A stretch of 64,000 nucleotides of DNA from Psychrobacter arcticus 273-4 (GTDB taxonomy: Bacteria > Pseudomonadota > Gammaproteobacteria > Pseudomonadales > Moraxellaceae), in assembly GCF_000012305.1 (NCBI RefSeq), contig NC_007204.1, positions 2,108,001-2,172,000 of the forward strand, written 5' to 3'. Both the position numbers and the translations under genes were made by a program. Positions 45,149-54,606 of the stretch are shown here, one piece after another. The notes below the pieces were generated by a model. That model made no database searches, was not told where the DNA came from, and saw only the letters and a list, made by a program, of their open reading frames with translations. Positions within the stretch are counted from its first letter, which is position 1; each line of letters opens with the position of its first letter.

Positions 45149-45288
45149 ATATAGTTGAAATACTTTAAAATCGCTACAGTATTGCTGGTGTAAATTTTTT
45201 GCAGCCTCTGTCTGCGTAGGCACAGCAAGCAAGAAAAATTTGCACCAGTAGTACCTGTTGTATCGATATTACTTTTCACCGACTATAG
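45149..45288 (+). repeat. MITE-like hairpin repeat, subfamily 1, copy G
   Basis: About 140 bp, TATAGTTGAAATAC... to ...CACCGACTATAG, forward orientation, with both ends complete (TATAGT and ACTATA). It sits in the ddl-ftsQ gap. Confidence 0.9.
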
Positions 45289-45520
45289 TTACAATATTAA
45301 CGTATTTTACCTTCAAACAATAGCCTAACCCCTACTACTAATAACGAATTTACACAAGTTTACACGAAGCTGTGGTATAGCAGCTCTAGCGATACATTGT
45401 GAGTAATGAGAAGCTGCCATTTAACAGCGGTAAATAGCAACCCATACATCATTCATCTAGATAATCACTATTGTATAACTACTCATAAAAGCTTGTTACA
45501 CATAGGCAATGACCTATTTA

Positions 45521-46500
45521 ACCCCACTCTCAACTTCGAAAGTGATTGAAAAAAGAAGAGCATCTCACTAATCTATTGTTTTCGACCAAGAATACAACGG
45601 AGTCATGAGATGCCCATAGACGAATTTATCATCAATATCTATTTAATGGTAGAGCAATATTACAAAATAGTCGTTACTGAACCCTTGCGAGGTGCAGGTT
45701 ACGCGCCAAAGCTGAGTGATCCTGAGATCATTTGCATGGAACTGGTCGGTGAATTTTTAAACCTTGATCAAGACAAACAGATTTGGCAATATTTTACCCA
45801 GCACTGGCAAGCCTGGTTTCCAGCCATAGGCTCATATCCTAACTTCGCAAAGCATTGCGCGAATCTGTGGCAAGTCAAACAGCGGATACAAGATAACGTC
45901 AGTCAACTTGAGGGCCGTGACAACATCCATTTTATGGATGGTTTTCCGATACCCGTCTGTCATTATGGACGCGCTTATCGGCATAAAAACTATCAAGACT
46001 TAGCGGCTTTTAGCTACTGTGCGGCTAAGCAAGAGAGGTACTATGGCTTTGAAGGACATTTGCTTGTTAACTTATCGGGCATGATTAAAGGCTTTACCTT
46101 TGCTCCTGCCAATGTTGATGAAAGAGCGGTTGCGCCTGATATTACTGACAATATCTATGGTTTGCTCGGCGCTGATAAAGGGTATATCAGCCCTAGTCTC
46201 ACTCAGTACTACGACGCTCAAGGAGTGGATTTACAAACGCCACTCAGAGCTAACATGAAAGAGGATAGACCCAAACCTGTGGTAAAACGGCTAATGAAAG
46301 CCCGCCGTATCGTTGAAACAGTCATTGGTCAGCTATCAGAACGATTTAATATACAAAGGGTACGAGCAAGAGATTTATGGCATTTGTCTCATCGATTGAT
46401 TCGTAAAATTCTGTCACATAATCTATGCTTTGTACTCAACAAAAAACTTGGTAACCCGCCACTTCAGTTTGAATTGCTTATTTCAAGTTGAGAGTGGGGT
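45521..46500 (+). mobile_element. Intact IS982-family insertion sequence
   Basis: A 980-bp element with inverted repeats ACCCCACTCTCAACTT at the left end (45521-45536) and its exact complement at the right end (46485-46500). It is flanked by a 7-bp target duplication, CTATTTA, at 45514-45520 and 46501-46507. It contains one full transposase gene. The perfect ends, intact frame and exact duplication point to recent insertion, eight bases after the ddl stop and against the direction of the cluster. Confidence 0.93.
45610..46491 (+). CDS. IS982 family transposase
   Basis: The 293-residue DDE transposase is intact. It has SDPEIICMELVGEFLNLDQDKQIWQYF (family N-terminal pattern), HFMDGFPIPVCHYGRAYR (first Asp), YGLLGADKGYIS (second Asp) and RRIVETVIGQLSERFN (Glu). 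It catalyses cut-and-paste movement of the surrounding element. The start MPIDEF lies 90 bases inside the left inverted repeat, and the stop lies within 10 bases of the right end, as usual for IS982. Confidence 0.95.
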   Translation: MPIDEFIINIYLMVEQYYKIVVTEPLRGAGYAPKLSDPEIICMELVGEFLNLDQDKQIWQYFTQHWQAWFPAIGSYPNFAKHCANLWQVKQRIQDNVSQLEGRDNIHFMDGFPIPVCHYGRAYRHKNYQDLAAFSYCAAKQERYYGFEGHLLVNLSGMIKGFTFAPANVDERAVAPDITDNIYGLLGADKGYISPSLTQYYDAQGVDLQTPLRANMKEDRPKPVVKRLMKARRIVETVIGQLSERFNIQRVRARDLWHLSHRLIRKILSHNLCFVLNKKLGNPPLQFELLISS

Positions 46501-46515
46501 CTATTTAATAAAGTG

Positions 46516-47616
46516 TTATACCGTTTGAGCTAAGATATGCCAGCATAAGCTCTCAAAATCTATTCCACGAGCTTTAGCCGCCATTGGCACTAGGCTATGA
46601 CTGGTCATACCCGGTACGGTATTAATTTCAAGTAACCAAAAGTTGCCAGCTTCATCTTGCATGGCATCAATACGTCCCCAACCTTTTGCCTCAACAGCAC
46701 GAAATGCTGATAAGCTCAACGCTTGCAGATGCTTTTCATCAATAGCGCTCAGACCACAAGGAATATAGTAGCTGGTATCGTTACGATTATACTTGGCTTC
46801 AAAATCATAAAAATTGGTGATATCAGCAGGCTCTAGGCGAATAACAGGGTAAGCTTCATCATCGATGATAACAATCGTGAATTCGCGACCGGTAATCCAG
46901 CGCTCTGCCATCACTACATCTCCACATTGTATGGCTGTTGCATAAGCAGCCGGCAGCTCATCGAGATGACTGACCTTGGTCATACCAATACTTGAGCCTT
47001 CATGTACCGGCTTAATAATAAGCGGTAGCCCCAACATGTTGACGATTTGCTGCCAGTCTGTTTCGGCCGTGAGAATGGAGAATGGCGCGGTCGATAAGCC
47101 GCAACCTTGCCACAATTGCTTGGTGCGTACTTTGTCCATACCAAGTGCCGATGCCAAAATACCTGAACCGGTCTGAGGAATATCAAACCACTGCAGTACG
47201 CCTTGTAGCAGACCATCTTCGCCACCACGACCATGCAATACGTTAAATACACGGTCATACTGGCGTAGCTCAGTAATATCTTGATGCTTAGGATCAAAAT
47301 GCGTGGCATCAACGCCTTGGTTTTGTAGTGCTTGTAATACAGCAGCACCACTGTCTAAAGACACGCTACGCTCATTACTATTACCACCGTAAATCACAGC
47401 AACCTTACCAAACTCACTCGCCTCTTTTACTTTGCTAACTTTTATCGTTGGTAGCGCGTCAGAGCTTTCATGATTGGTCTGTACTTTATCTTGTTCAGCT
47501 TGTGCAGCCGCTGCCAATGCTGGTTCTGGATTTAGAATAGCGACGGTCTTATCTTCAGCATTAACTGCGTTTTTATTAAAATTATCGCTGTTTTCTTGAT
47601 GGTTATTCGTGGTCAT
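46516..47616 (-). CDS. ddl: D-alanine--D-alanine ligase
   Basis: ATP-grasp enzyme making the D-Ala-D-Ala dipeptide for peptidoglycan. The 366 residues include KVAVIYGGNSNERSVSLDSGAAV (family N-terminus at about residue 70), NVLHGRGGEDGLLQG, GSGILASALGMDKVRTKQ, IIKPVHEGSSIGMTKV and LLEINTVPGMTSHSLVP. An acidic, Ala/Gln-rich extension of about 68 residues precedes the domain; no internal ATG fits better. It follows murC by 43 bases in one transcript and is cut off from ftsQ by the IS. Confidence 0.96.
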   Translation of the reverse strand: MTTNNHQENSDNFNKNAVNAEDKTVAILNPEPALAAAAQAEQDKVQTNHESSDALPTIKVSKVKEASEFGKVAVIYGGNSNERSVSLDSGAAVLQALQNQGVDATHFDPKHQDITELRQYDRVFNVLHGRGGEDGLLQGVLQWFDIPQTGSGILASALGMDKVRTKQLWQGCGLSTAPFSILTAETDWQQIVNMLGLPLIIKPVHEGSSIGMTKVSHLDELPAAYATAIQCGDVVMAERWITGREFTIVIIDDEAYPVIRLEPADITNFYDFEAKYNRNDTSYYIPCGLSAIDEKHLQALSLSAFRAVEAKGWGRIDAMQDEAGNFWLLEINTVPGMTSHSLVPMAAKARGIDFESLCWHILAQTV

Positions 47617-47659
47617 AAGTAATATTCCTAATATTTTTTTGAGGCTATTCTTTTAAGAC

Positions 47660-49099
47660 TTATTTGATATATAGATCGTTGGCAGCCAATTCGATAGCTA
47701 TTTGACCTACATTACCGGCACCTTGGGTAATCAGCATGTCATTTGCTTTTAATAATCGCTGCATTACAGCGGCAATATTTTTTTTATCAACTATCGTTGG
47801 CTCGACTGCACCGCGCAAACGTATACTGCGTGCCAAAGCTTTGGTATCCGCACCGGCAATAGGACTTTCACCGGCTGAATAAACATCCAATAATAATAAC
47901 TCATCAACACTTGAGAGTACTTCGACAAAATCATCAAAGCAATCACGCGTACGACTATAGCGATGTGGCTGAAACAGCATAACCAAACGGCGCTCAGGAA
48001 AACTTTGACGCGCCGCTTTGATAGTGGCATCGACTTCTTTAGGATGATGACCGTAATCATCAATTAGTAAAACATCGCCATCATCGATAGTGACAGAGGC
48101 ATGCTGCTCAAAACGACGACCAACGCCCTCAAATTTTTGTAGCGCACGGGTGATTGCCGCATCGTCGACGCCTTCGTCGGTTGCCATAGTGATGGCTGCA
48201 AGCGCATTGTAGACATTGTGCACACCTGGAATATTTAGGGTCAGACGCAATGGCTCATGATCACGGCGTAGTACGGTAAAGTGAGTTTTCGTGCCTTCGG
48301 TGACCAAATCAACGGCTTGTACATCGTTAAATGGCTCAAGACCAAAGGTCAATACTGGACGCCCAATGTCATCAATCATCGCGTATAGCTCAGGGTCATC
48401 ACCGCAGACCACTGCCAGACCATAAAACGGCATATTTTGTAAAAACTGGATATAGGCTGCTTTTAATTTATCAAAGCTATTGCCATAGGTTTCCATATGA
48501 TCTTGATCGATATTGGTGACAATCGCTGCCATCGGATGCAATGACAAAAATGAGGCGTCAGATTCATCCGCCTCGGCAATCAGAAAACGACTGCTACCAA
48601 GGGCGGCATTTTTGCCAGAGGCATTAAGCTTACCGCCAATCACATAAGTAGGATCTAAATTGCCTTCTGCCATCATGGTGGTCAGTAAACTGGTGGTGGT
48701 GGTTTTACCATGTGCGCCAGCAATAGCAATACCATGACGATAACGCATCAGCTCACCGAGCATATCTGCACGGCGAACCACAGGAAGACGCGCTTCTAGT
48801 GCCGCTTTTACTTCAGGGTTGCTACGGTCAATCGCAGACGATACAACGATGACATCAGCATTGGCGATATTTTTGGAGTCATGCCCAATATTAATATCGA
48901 TACCAATCTGCTCTAAGCGTTTGGTAACGAGACTCTCAGTAATATCAGAGCCACTCACTTTGTAGCCTTGATTGTTCATTACCTCAGCAATACCGCACAT
49001 CCCCGAACCGCCAATACCAATAAAATGCAAATGCTGAATACGGCGCATTTCTGGTATTTCAATCAAACGTTTGGTTAAGGCTTTAGCAGAGGTAGACAT
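47660..49099 (-). CDS. murC: UDP-N-acetylmuramate--L-alanine ligase
   Basis: Adds L-alanine to UDP-MurNAc in the cytoplasm. The 479-residue Mur ligase has [17 protein letters not shown] (N-terminal nucleotide fold), [17 protein letters not shown] (P-loop), [27 protein letters not shown] and FQPHRYSRT. It lies between murG and ddl, 69 and 43 bases away, so the three genes form an operon in standard cluster order. Confidence 0.98.
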   Translation of the reverse strand: MSTSAKALTKRLIEIPEMRRIQHLHFIGIGGSGMCGIAEVMNNQGYKVSGSDITESLVTKRLEQIGIDINIGHDSKNIANADVIVVSSAIDRSNPEVKAALEARLPVVRRADMLGELMRYRHGIAIAGAHGKTTTTSLLTTMMAEGNLDPTYVIGGKLNASGKNAALGSSRFLIAEADESDASFLSLHPMAAIVTNIDQDHMETYGNSFDKLKAAYIQFLQNMPFYGLAVVCGDDPELYAMIDDIGRPVLTFGLEPFNDVQAVDLVTEGTKTHFTVLRRDHEPLRLTLNIPGVHNVYNALAAITMATDEGVDDAAITRALQKFEGVGRRFEQHASVTIDDGDVLLIDDYGHHPKEVDATIKAARQSFPERRLVMLFQPHRYSRTRDCFDDFVEVLSSVDELLLLDVYSAGESPIAGADTKALARSIRLRGAVEPTIVDKKNIAAVMQRLLKANDMLITQGAGNVGQIAIELAANDLYIK

Positions 49100-49168
49100 A
49101 GCGTTTTCTCTTTATAGAAGACTGATAAAATGTAAGTAATCAAAAATAGTAAGCGTTTAAATCACTGT

Positions 49169-50254
49169 TTATAACGCTTGCCAGATAATATCGGCAACGT
49201 GTTGGCAAGCTTGACGATTGGCAAGCGCATGGCCTTTTTTTGCCATCTCTAAGCAAGCGGCTCGATCAAGGAGAGCAAGCTCATCACTCAAGCGTTTGGG
49301 TGTCAATTCGTTTTGTGGTAATAAAATCGCCGCTTTATGTAGCGTTAAGGTACGCGCATTTGCAGTTTGATGGTCATCAACTGCACTCGGCAGCGGTACA
49401 AAAATTGCTGCAATACCAACGTTCTGAATTTCAGTAACAGTCAAAGCACCGGCACGGCAAACCACAATATCCGCCCAATTATAAGCAGCAGCCATATCAT
49501 CGATAAACGGCTGTACGGTAAACTCATGAGCGCTCAAATCTTCGCTAGCATACGCCGATTGCGTGGTGACTTCGTTATGGCGTCCACATTGATGACGCAC
49601 CTCAAACGGACGCTCTATTAACGCCAGTGCTTTTGGCACGGTATCATTTAGCACTTGGGCGCCAAGCGAGCCGCCAACGACCAATAATTTTAAAGGTGAT
49701 TGGTCATTTATATCGTAGCGTATAGTTGGCTCAGCAACGCCGCTAATAGCATTACGTACTGGATTACCAACCGTTTCAAGTTTTGCATCAAGCTGATCAT
49801 TACCAAAGGTATTTTCAAAAGCTTGCAAGACTTTGGTCGCCATCTTCGCCAAATAACGATTACTCATACCGGCAATGGCATTTTGCTCATGGATAATCAG
49901 CGGTGTTTTTGTCAGACGCGCAGCAATGCCGCCTGGTGCACTCACATAACCACCAAAGCCGACGACCATATCAATCTTATTACCGCGAATGATTTTGATA
50001 ACCGCCATAGTGGCAGAAAGCAAGGTCACTGGCATCTTAAGTAAACGCCCAATCCCTTTGCCACGTAAGCCCTGCATCTCAATGGCATGAAAAGGATAGC
50101 CAGTCGGTGCCACCAATCCATTTTCCATGCCATTTGGCGTACCCAACCAATGAATAATGGCACCACGTTTGCTCAACTCTTCACTAACCGCAAGCGCTGG
50201 AAACACATGCCCGCCAGTACCAGCAGCCATCATTAGTATATGCGGTGTCTTCAT
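49169..50254 (-). CDS. murG: UDP-N-acetylglucosamine--LPS-like lipid I transferase MurG
   Basis: Glycosyltransferase that converts lipid I to lipid II at the inner face of the membrane. The 361-residue GT-B fold has MMAAGTGGHVFPALAVSEEL (first glycine-rich loop), GFGGYVSAPGGIAA, HEQNAIAGMSNR, VVGGSLGAQVLNDTVP (G loop) and CRAGALTVTEIQNVGIAAIFVPLP. It begins the murG-murC-ddl unit in this window. The usual upstream gene ftsW is not here: gshB follows instead, so the classical cluster ends at this gene. Confidence 0.97.
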   Translation of the reverse strand: MKTPHILMMAAGTGGHVFPALAVSEELSKRGAIIHWLGTPNGMENGLVAPTGYPFHAIEMQGLRGKGIGRLLKMPVTLLSATMAVIKIIRGNKIDMVVGFGGYVSAPGGIAARLTKTPLIIHEQNAIAGMSNRYLAKMATKVLQAFENTFGNDQLDAKLETVGNPVRNAISGVAEPTIRYDINDQSPLKLLVVGGSLGAQVLNDTVPKALALIERPFEVRHQCGRHNEVTTQSAYASEDLSAHEFTVQPFIDDMAAAYNWADIVVCRAGALTVTEIQNVGIAAIFVPLPSAVDDHQTANARTLTLHKAAILLPQNELTPKRLSDELALLDRAACLEMAKKGHALANRQACQHVADIIWQAL

Positions 50255-50593
50255 GGAACGCCTCCCTACCTTTTTTGTATTGATATGAAGGACTTATTGT
50301 CCTATAGCCATCGAAATCATCGGGTCATAAGAGCTGTTTAAAATCCCGCATAGTATAGTGGAAATTGTGGTCTGACATATAGTCATTTTTGACTGACCAA
50401 TAATAAAAATCCAAGCCGTGAGTAGTCGCGACTTGGCTTTGGTAAATACTGCTAAATCGTTATAAAAACGCTGATTACCTGACATTTTTAACGATACATG
50501 TTAGCACAACTATTTTTACTCTTTGTGCCAATAGATAAGTATTACATTACCCTATTCTTACCGTTTATCTAACTAACAAACTTTAGGAACCTA
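50255..50593. other. Intergenic region murG/gshB
   Basis: The 339 bases show no gene I can support; a 63-codon open frame on the minus strand lacks a ribosome binding site and recognisable content. The region should contain the murG promoter. Confidence 0.45.
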
Positions 50594-51565
50594 TCAGATT
50601 GCCAGTTTTCGCTCGATGGCGATGATAAAGTCAGTGGCAATGTCTGTACCGCACTGATCATCAATCTCACGCACACATGTTGGACTGGTCACGTTAATCT
50701 CCGTGATACGACCACCTATTAAGTCTAAACCAACGAACATTAGACCCTTTTCTTTGACAATAGGTGCGACCACTTCTGCTACTTGGCGTTCGATATCGGT
50801 CAACGGCATGGCCACACCGCTACCACCGGCGGCAAGATTGCCACGGGTTTCACCTTTTGTTGGAATACGAGCCAAGGTATAGTCAACCACAGTGCCATCA
50901 ACAATCAATACACGCTTATCGCCCTCTTTAATTTCAGGCAGATAACGCTGCGCCATAATAGGTAGCGTTTCAAGCTCAGTCAACATTTCAAGCGTCACGC
51001 CAATGTTTGGGCTGTCAGCAGTCAAACGAAAAATTCCCGTACCACCCATACCATCTAACGGCTTAACGATGACGTCTTGCTGCTCAGTAATAAACTTACG
51101 AATGTGTGCCTGTTTACTGGTCACAATCGTAGGGCTCATATAATCGCTAAACCACGTCGCAAATAGTTTCTCATTACAATCACGAATCGCTTGCGGGTCA
51201 TTGACGACTAGCACACCTGCTGTTTTAGCATGATCAAGCATATAAGTGGCATAAATAAAACGCATGTCAAACGGTGGATCTTTACGCATGAGAATCACAT
51301 CATAATCGCTGACTGATCCTGTTGTTTTATTACCCAATATATAAAAATCTTTAGGGTCACGCTTGACAGTAACTGACTGCGTATCGACCATCAACTGCCC
51401 ACGATCAAGCCATAAATCATGAATCTGACAGTAACCCAAACGATGACCACGATCTTGCGCCGACCACATCATGGCAAGGCTAGTATCTTTTTTATAATTA
51501 ACTTGCTCAATAGGATCCATAATCACAAGTATGTTTAAAGATTTTTTTGGCTGTTGTAAGCTCAT
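50594..51565 (-). CDS. gshB: Glutathione synthetase
   Basis: ATP-grasp ligase joining gamma-glutamylcysteine and glycine. The 323-residue product has VIMDPIEQVNYKKDTSLAMMW (family N-terminus), ILMRKDPPFDMRFIYATYML, VIVKPLDGMGGTGIFRL (ATP site) and VGLDLIGGRITEINVTSPTCVREI. The start at 51565 (MSLQQPKKS) is chosen over an ATG 12 bases upstream; neither has a good binding site. It supplies glutathione used by fghA and by Kef-type gating. Single gene between murG and pyrE. Confidence 0.95.
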   Translation of the reverse strand: MSLQQPKKSLNILVIMDPIEQVNYKKDTSLAMMWSAQDRGHRLGYCQIHDLWLDRGQLMVDTQSVTVKRDPKDFYILGNKTTGSVSDYDVILMRKDPPFDMRFIYATYMLDHAKTAGVLVVNDPQAIRDCNEKLFATWFSDYMSPTIVTSKQAHIRKFITEQQDVIVKPLDGMGGTGIFRLTADSPNIGVTLEMLTELETLPIMAQRYLPEIKEGDKRVLIVDGTVVDYTLARIPTKGETRGNLAAGGSGVAMPLTDIERQVAEVVAPIVKEKGLMFVGLDLIGGRITEINVTSPTCVREIDDQCGTDIATDFIIAIERKLAI

Positions 51566-51684
51566 AAGAAGACTCATTTACATGATGTTAATACATAGGG
51601 TTATTAATAGATAAGATGCACAAGAATTACATGTCAGCACGGTTATCAATATAGGCAAATAAAGATGACAACGATTGCGATTAA

Positions 51685-52389
51685 CTATACGCCATACTGG
51701 GCGCGGTAATGCTGCATTTTTGCAAGTTGGGTCGCGTCTTTTTTCGGATGACTGCCCTCTGCTAAATAGCTGATCAAATTATCAATATCTACAAGAGCAA
51801 GCACCGGCACGTTTAACGTTGCCCCCAGCTCCTGAATTGCTGAGTGCTCTGCTAAGCCTTTTTCTTTACGGTCAAGCGCCACAATAATACCGGCAACATG
51901 TGCCCCTGCTTGTTCTAAAATCTCAACCACTTCACGCATTGCCGTGCCAGCAGTAATCACATCATCCAACACCCAAACTGCCTTGCCATTGACATCAGCA
52001 CCGACCAAATTACCACCTTCACCATGCGTTTTGGCTTCTTTACGGTTGTAACCCCATTTGGCATTGATACCATGATACAGCCATAAAGCTTGTGCGGTTG
52101 CTGCCACAAACGGAATGCCCTTATAAGCGGCACCAAAGATGACCAGCTCTTGCTCACCTTTGCCCTCATTCGTAGCAGCCATCTGTTCAGCTAGAGCATC
52201 AGCATAACCACGCGCCAATAACGACAACATCTCACCCGATGCAAGCAGACCTGCATTAAAAAAATAAGGGCTAATACGACCAGATTTTAAGACAAACTCA
52301 CCAAATTTTAGCACTTGATTGTCTAAAGCCAGCTGAATAAAGGCATGAGATGAAAATGGGACATTGTTAACGTGTTGGGCATGGGGCAT
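51685..52389 (-). CDS. pyrE: Orotate phosphoribosyltransferase
   Basis: Forms OMP from orotate and PRPP in pyrimidine synthesis. The 234-residue product has FIQLALDNQVLKFGEFVLKSGR, SPYFFNAGL, FGAAYKGIPFVA, GYNRKEAKTHGEGG and the PRPP loop VWVLDDVITAGTAMRE. An N-terminal stretch of about 14 residues precedes the family start. Single gene, with 120 bases to gshB downstream. Confidence 0.97.
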   Translation of the reverse strand: MPHAQHVNNVPFSSHAFIQLALDNQVLKFGEFVLKSGRISPYFFNAGLLASGEMLSLLARGYADALAEQMAATNEGKGEQELVIFGAAYKGIPFVAATAQALWLYHGINAKWGYNRKEAKTHGEGGNLVGADVNGKAVWVLDDVITAGTAMREVVEILEQAGAHVAGIIVALDRKEKGLAEHSAIQELGATLNVPVLALVDIDNLISYLAEGSHPKKDATQLAKMQHYRAQYGV

Positions 52390-52459
52390 TAGAGAATTCC
52401 TATGAACAAAAAGAAAGTGTAAAAATGATTATCATGACACGCATTATAGGCGTTGCAGC

Positions 52460-53476
52460 TTAACTTGACCAACCATTGATATCATAATCTTGCATATTGG
52501 GATATCGCGTCAAGAGACCACAACGTGATGAGAGGTCAAAATAACATTGACCATCACTACTCATTTGAATGTTCCAGCCTAAATGATGAGCGGCAACGAC
52601 AATATGCCCTGCAAAAATGCGAATTTGGCGATAGGCATGACGCTGAGCAGGCTCACAGATACTCTGACTGAGTAAGTAGCTGCGTATATGCTGGCAAATT
52701 TGCGTGGCGCTATAGCTATGATTGATACTTTTACGGCTGCTACACTGCTTTAACGCATGGACAGCAACGCTGCACGCCATAATATCAGTGGCCAAACTGC
52801 CCTCGCCGGTATCAAACTGCTGCGGCTGCAATATCACATGCCAATCATCCGCATACATACTGCTCAGTAACTCATCAGGATTATAACGTTTGGTCAGGGT
52901 ACGCAGAGACAGTGCAGCAGATACTTTGGTTTTATCTGCGACTTTCGTCTCACTAGCTTCTTCGCCCTTTAAATCATCTGTACCATCTGCTGGCAAGAAC
53001 CCATAACGATTGAGCTTTGGATATGCTCGAATAGCTTGCTGAATATCTGACATATCTAGCAAAACCATCTCATTTAAAGAGGATAATAATGGCTGCTCGC
53101 TATGATTATGATAAAAACTATCAGGCAGCGCTATCAATTTAGCAGCGCTTAATAGCGATAAATGCTCCGCCAATGGCTCTGAAGAAATAACATCCCATTT
53201 TGACAAACCTTCCTTATCAGGCTGATAAAAACGCGCCGCATTACCGTATAAGCGGCGAAGCTGACTATTTAAGCGCCGTACTGGTTCTGGAATATCAGTT
53301 AGAGGTCTTGCAGGATCTAGTGGTGATTGTGTTGGGTCAAAATTAGGATGCACAATCGCAGGCTGGTTACTATTGGATAACGCTGCCGATTGCTCCGCAT
53401 TACTGTCTGTAAACTGAACCTCTGCCACAAGATCAATACTGAAGAAACCATCATCAGAAGCAAAAGGCTGGGTCAT
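52460..53476 (-). CDS. Hypothetical protein, 338 aa
   Basis: I do not recognise this protein. It is soluble with no signal peptide or membrane segment. The N-terminus is acidic and disordered-like (MTQPFASDDGFFSIDL...NSNQPAIVHPNFDPTQSPLDP). A conserved-looking helical block follows: VRRLNSQLRRLYGNAARFYQ, HLSLLSAAKLIALPDSFYHN, LDMSDIQQAIRAYPKLNRYGFLP. It contains several cysteines in the C-terminal half (CSVAVHALKQCSS, ICQHIRSYLLSQSICEP). It has normal codon use, lies upstream of pyrE by about 70 bases and may share a transcript with it. Repeat copy H begins about 70 bases from its start. Confidence 0.7.
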   Translation of the reverse strand: MTQPFASDDGFFSIDLVAEVQFTDSNAEQSAALSNSNQPAIVHPNFDPTQSPLDPARPLTDIPEPVRRLNSQLRRLYGNAARFYQPDKEGLSKWDVISSEPLAEHLSLLSAAKLIALPDSFYHNHSEQPLLSSLNEMVLLDMSDIQQAIRAYPKLNRYGFLPADGTDDLKGEEASETKVADKTKVSAALSLRTLTKRYNPDELLSSMYADDWHVILQPQQFDTGEGSLATDIMACSVAVHALKQCSSRKSINHSYSATQICQHIRSYLLSQSICEPAQRHAYRQIRIFAGHIVVAAHHLGWNIQMSSDGQCYFDLSSRCGLLTRYPNMQDYDINGWSS

Positions 53477-53548
53477 GAAATCTTCCTAAGTGAGTACTGT
53501 TATAAAACAGCACACGTGAACAATATATTTAAAAAGGTATTTAAGCAC

Positions 53549-53697
53549 TATATAGTAAGCCCAGTATAAAAACGATACAGCGGGACTGGAATGAATTTTT
53601 TGCAGCCTCTGTCTGCGCAGGCACAGCACGCCAGAAAAATTTATACCAGTGCCGCGTCAAAACATGATGTATCTACTTTATTTGGAATCGACTATAG
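53549..53697 (+). repeat. MITE-like hairpin repeat, subfamily 2, copy H
   Basis: About 149 bp, TATAGTAAGCCCAGTATAAA... to ...TTTGGAATCGACTATAG. The core (GCAGCCTCTGTCTGCGCAGG) is shared with subfamily 1, but the flanks are unrelated except the terminal TATAGT/ACTATA. Copy I at 63719 differs at one position only. Confidence 0.9.
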
Positions 53698-53705
53698 TGA
53701 CGCTA

Positions 53706-54548
53706 TCAATCTTGATGACGCAAAATATCTTGATAACCGATTTGCCAATCAGGATACATCAGCCACGATAATGGAATATTGCTATGCAAGCGTTTTCCGG
53801 TCATGACGCTATTTTTATCGTCAAGTACTGGCAGCGCTTCATCCAGTTGCTCAGATAGCCAAGTGGTCAGCGCAAAGGAAGTCACTGGCAGATAATCGGT
53901 TGCAATATAAATAGGCTTTGGTGCCTTTATCGTCAGTACCTTGGCGATAATATTGACCAAATCAGAGTCCATGATGCGATTGGTCCATGCACCAGCTGCT
54001 ATCGGCTGTTTTTGTGGCTCTTTGGCTTTACGCACACGCATTAAGCGCGCGCGCCCATAAATACCACTTGGGCGGATGATAATGGCTCTATCATGAAAAA
54101 CCTGTTGTAGCGCTTGCTCTGCTTGCAATATCACCTGCGAGGCTTCGCGTTCAGGCAGCATCGGCACGGTATCTTCATCGATCCATTCGCCATTGTCTTG
54201 CCCATAGACACCCGTTGAAGAAATAAAAACAACGCGCTGAAGATTGGATAGTTTGTCAGCAAGCAACGCCAAATGCTGATTAATCGCCAAATAGCTGTTG
54301 TGATAACCACTGGTCGAATACTCATCAGGGGTGACGATGATCGCAATGTGAGTAAAGTCTTGCAGTTGCTCAGGGCTAAGCGTCAACGCATCTGCTTGCA
54401 TAAATTTGGCATGATCACTCAATGCATAATTTTGACGTTTACGACGTGCCAGCCCTGTGACATTAACACCGTTCTGCGCAAGCTTATTGGTCACTGGCAA
54501 TCCAATATCCCCTTGACCGATAATCAGTATATTATGCGTATTCATCAT
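53706..54548 (-). CDS. NAD-dependent epimerase/dehydratase-like (YeeZ-type SDR) protein
   Basis: A 280-residue extended-SDR-like protein. It has ILIIGQGDIGLPVTNKLAQNG, a variant Rossmann glycine motif (GxGDIG) near residue 11, FISSTGVYGQDNGEWIDEDTVP and IIRPSGIYGRARLMRV, with the YxxxK motif apparently missing (the Tyr at GVYGQ is not followed by Lys). This resembles the YeeZ/COG0451 branch, whose substrate is unknown. Function is uncertain. Repeat copy H ends nine bases after its stop. Confidence 0.75.
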   Translation of the reverse strand: MMNTHNILIIGQGDIGLPVTNKLAQNGVNVTGLARRKRQNYALSDHAKFMQADALTLSPEQLQDFTHIAIIVTPDEYSTSGYHNSYLAINQHLALLADKLSNLQRVVFISSTGVYGQDNGEWIDEDTVPMLPEREASQVILQAEQALQQVFHDRAIIIRPSGIYGRARLMRVRKAKEPQKQPIAAGAWTNRIMDSDLVNIIAKVLTIKAPKPIYIATDYLPVTSFALTTWLSEQLDEALPVLDDKNSVMTGKRLHSNIPLSWLMYPDWQIGYQDILRHQD

Positions 54549-54606
54549 AGCTCCTGCCTGCCTTTTATACGCCGCTTAAGTGCTGTTACTTAAATACTAT
54601 TAGCCG

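Larger units (their letters stand above)
44892..45520. other. Gap between ftsQ and the IS982 element
   Basis: The 629 bases contain the predicted ftsQ promoter (44934-44962), repeat copy G (45149-45288) and about 230 bases with nothing recognisable up to the IS. No gene is seen. Confidence 0.55.

Noticed and set aside
50294..50485. A 63-codon minus-strand frame between murG and gshB
   Set aside because: No ribosome binding site, no recognisable content, AT-rich intergenic DNA.
53591..53806. Plus-strand open frame of 71 codons across repeat H
   Set aside because: Half is repeat sequence and half is antisense to the epimerase-like gene.
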